Translations under genes and position numbers: made by a program
The notes under the pieces: model-generated
The model's database searches: none
Seen by the model: the letters and a program-made list of their open reading frames with translations, nothing else
Told to the model about the DNA's origin: nothing
Shown: positions 7,563 to 8,076 of the stretch, piece after piece
Layout of the letters: each line of letters opens with the position of its first letter
Position numbering within the stretch: the stretch's first letter is position 1
Assembly (NCBI GenBank): GCA_964353455.1
Contig: CAYGWP010000262.1
Span: 1-8,076, forward strand
DNA: 8,076 bases
Source of the DNA: CAYGWP01 sp964353455
GTDB taxonomy: Bacteria > Planctomycetota > Phycisphaerae > FEN-1346
Direction: 5' to 3'

Positions 7563-7636
7563 CGCTCGCCCCTCCTCAGGCACCATTGCCTTGCCTTAGT
7601 TAACCACGCGCGGGCGCTCCAAGTGTCGAACGTTTC
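7544..7636. repeat. 12-bp inverted repeat flanking the sulfatase start region
   Basis: GAAACGTTCGAC at 7544-7555 (codons 3-6 of the sulfatase) is the exact reverse complement of GTCGAACGTTTC at 7625-7636. The 69 bases between hold the ATG and its ribosome-binding site. If the leader extends past 7636, the two arms could pair in the mRNA and place the ribosome-binding site in a loop. Chance similarity is possible, because one arm encodes the conserved RRTF of the Tat signal. Confidence 0.5.
7571..7576 (-). promoter_or_regulatory. Shine-Dalgarno site that fixes the sulfatase start
   Basis: AGGAGG on the minus strand, within GAGGAGGGG, is eight bases upstream of the ATG at 7562. It lies downstream of the alternative in-frame ATG at 7586 and so cannot serve that codon. 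This argues against the longer 480-aa reading. Confidence 0.85.
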
Positions 7637-7666
7637 CTGGTGCTCGCCGCGCGGGTGCGGCCGTTT

Positions 7667-7804
7667 TTAGAACGTGTATGAGAACCGCCTGGGCCATGTG
7701 GCACACCCGCCCTCGGGTGTGCAATTCCGGCGGCAAAGCCTGTCGCCGACACGAGGCGCTCAGCCGAGGGCGGCTGAGCCACAGGGTTTTCATACACGCT
7801 CTTA
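7667..7804. repeat. Composite palindromic element, locus C: paired hairpins inside longer imperfect inverted repeats
   Basis: The inner unit (7698-7782) has the same design as loci A and B. Hairpin 1 (7701-7722) has stem GCACACCCG, loop CCCT and arm CGGGTGTGC. Hairpin 2 (7758-7779) has stem GCTCAGCCG, loop AGGG and arm CGGCTGAGC. The spacer is 35 rather than 16 bases. Around it lie imperfect outer inverted repeats: ACGTGTATGAGAACC (7672-7686) against GCGTGTATGAAAACC (reverse complement of 7785-7799). The whole, about 138 bp, resembles a small non-coding mobile palindrome. No transposase is present. Short open frames over this region are translations of the repeat and are not called as genes. 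Confidence 0.75.
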
Positions 7805-7840
7805 GTGGCAGATGCAAGTCCTGAAAACGGCAGGCTTTGA

Positions 7841-7997
7841 GTGCCGAAGGCACGTTAGACAATAGCCCACGGCGTCAGCCCTTGTCGTTACCCACATCTT
7901 CATGGGAGGCGCCTCGCATGAAACTGTGCCTCCGCAGGCCCATTCATGGGCCTTTGCCCGCCGAAGGCGGGTGTAGCCCCGGCCCTCTGGGCCGGGG
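7841..7997. repeat. Cluster of short perfect hairpins in gene-free DNA
   Basis: No gene is supported between 7563 and 8076. Several palindromes crowd the right part of this stretch. GTGCC-GAA-GGCAC lies at 7841-7853, GAGGCGCCTC at 7906-7915, and AGGCCCAT-TC-ATGGGCCT at 7936-7953. CCCGCC-GAA-GGCGGG lies at 7957-7971, and CCCCGGCCC-TCT-GGGCCGGGG at 7977-7997. The last three are nearly contiguous. The two GAA-loop hairpins share a GCC/GGC base but differ in the outer stem with pairing kept. The cluster may be stacked REP-like repeats or a structured leader RNA; nothing more specific is recognised. Confidence 0.65.
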
Positions 7998-8029
7998 TGA
8001 CAAGGCGGCCGCGCCCTATCCTTCTCCTC

Positions 8030-8076
8030 TTTTCCCCCGCCGTGGCCCGCCGCAGGCGGGCCACGGCGGGGGAAAA
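8030..8076. repeat. Perfect 22-bp stem hairpin at the window end
   Basis: The left arm 8030-8051 pairs perfectly with 8055-8076 around a GCA loop; the core is GTGGCCCGCC-GCA-GGCGGGCCAC. The arms end in TTTT (left) and AAAA (right), and pairing could continue beyond the window. The T-run precedes the stem and A's follow it, the reverse of an intrinsic terminator, and the same holds on the other strand. It probably belongs to the dispersed palindrome class seen elsewhere in the window. Confidence 0.8.

Noticed and set aside
6381..7670. Long open frame on the plus strand opposite the sulfatase
   Set aside because: The minus strand carries an intact sulfatase with every catalytic motif; this frame is its antisense and shows no recognisable family.
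2083..7782. Spaced repeats considered as a CRISPR or integron-type array
   Set aside because: The units are kilobases apart in different intergenic gaps, with no regular spacers, cas genes or integrase.
7596..7862. Short minus-strand frames upstream of the sulfatase
   Set aside because: Their sequence is a translation of the palindromic element at locus C; a similar peptide (AQPPSA) comes from locus B, which fits a shared DNA repeat rather than genes.
7918..8076. Possible start of a plus-strand gene: ATG at 7918 with GGAGG eight bases upstream, open to the window end
   Set aside because: The frame runs through four consecutive palindromes and yields low-complexity Pro/Gly/Arg sequence; the GGAGG is part of the GAGGCGCCTC palindrome. 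It cannot be excluded without the downstream sequence.

Overview
This is a GC-rich window carrying four complete or near-complete genes for exported proteins, one gene cut by the window edge, and many intergenic palindromes. The mix suggests a planctomycete or close relative: a Tat-exported sulfatase, paired FG-GAP/VCBS-repeat proteins, a large secreted glycoside hydrolase, and families of short dispersed hairpins. The taxonomic call is inference from gene content; no rRNA or other marker is present.

Layout. On the minus strand, a likely transcription unit runs from about 5400 leftwards. A candidate sigma-70-type promoter (5372-5401) precedes a 1045-aa Sec-exported glycoside hydrolase-like protein (5297-2160). 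A 408-aa Tat-exported FG-GAP/VCBS protein follows (2062-836), then a second, roughly 86% identical FG-GAP/VCBS protein that runs off the window (798 to 1). Both gaps in this unit are filled by hairpins. Divergently, on the plus strand, lies a small lipoprotein of unknown function (5459-6058). It converges on a Tat-exported S1-type sulfatase on the minus strand (7562-6144). The right end (about 7563-8076) holds no convincing gene and is packed with palindromic elements.

Function. All five products look exported or cell-envelope bound. The hydrolase, with a catalytic Glu pair and a CBM9-like C-terminal region, the sulfatase, and the probable beta-propeller proteins would fit breakdown of a sulfated extracellular polysaccharide. 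The shared substrate is inference, and the sulfatase and hydrolase are not in one operon.

Most notable signal. Three intergenic loci (2083-2149, 6062-6127, 7698-7782) carry the same composite element: two hairpins in opposite orientation with fixed, mutually complementary tetraloops (CCCT and AGGG). Their 9-bp stems vary in sequence while keeping perfect pairing in all six hairpins. This compensatory variation shows that the folded structure is what is conserved. The elements resemble paired REP/BIME repeats. No CRISPR array, tRNA, rRNA, transposase or defence system was recognised.
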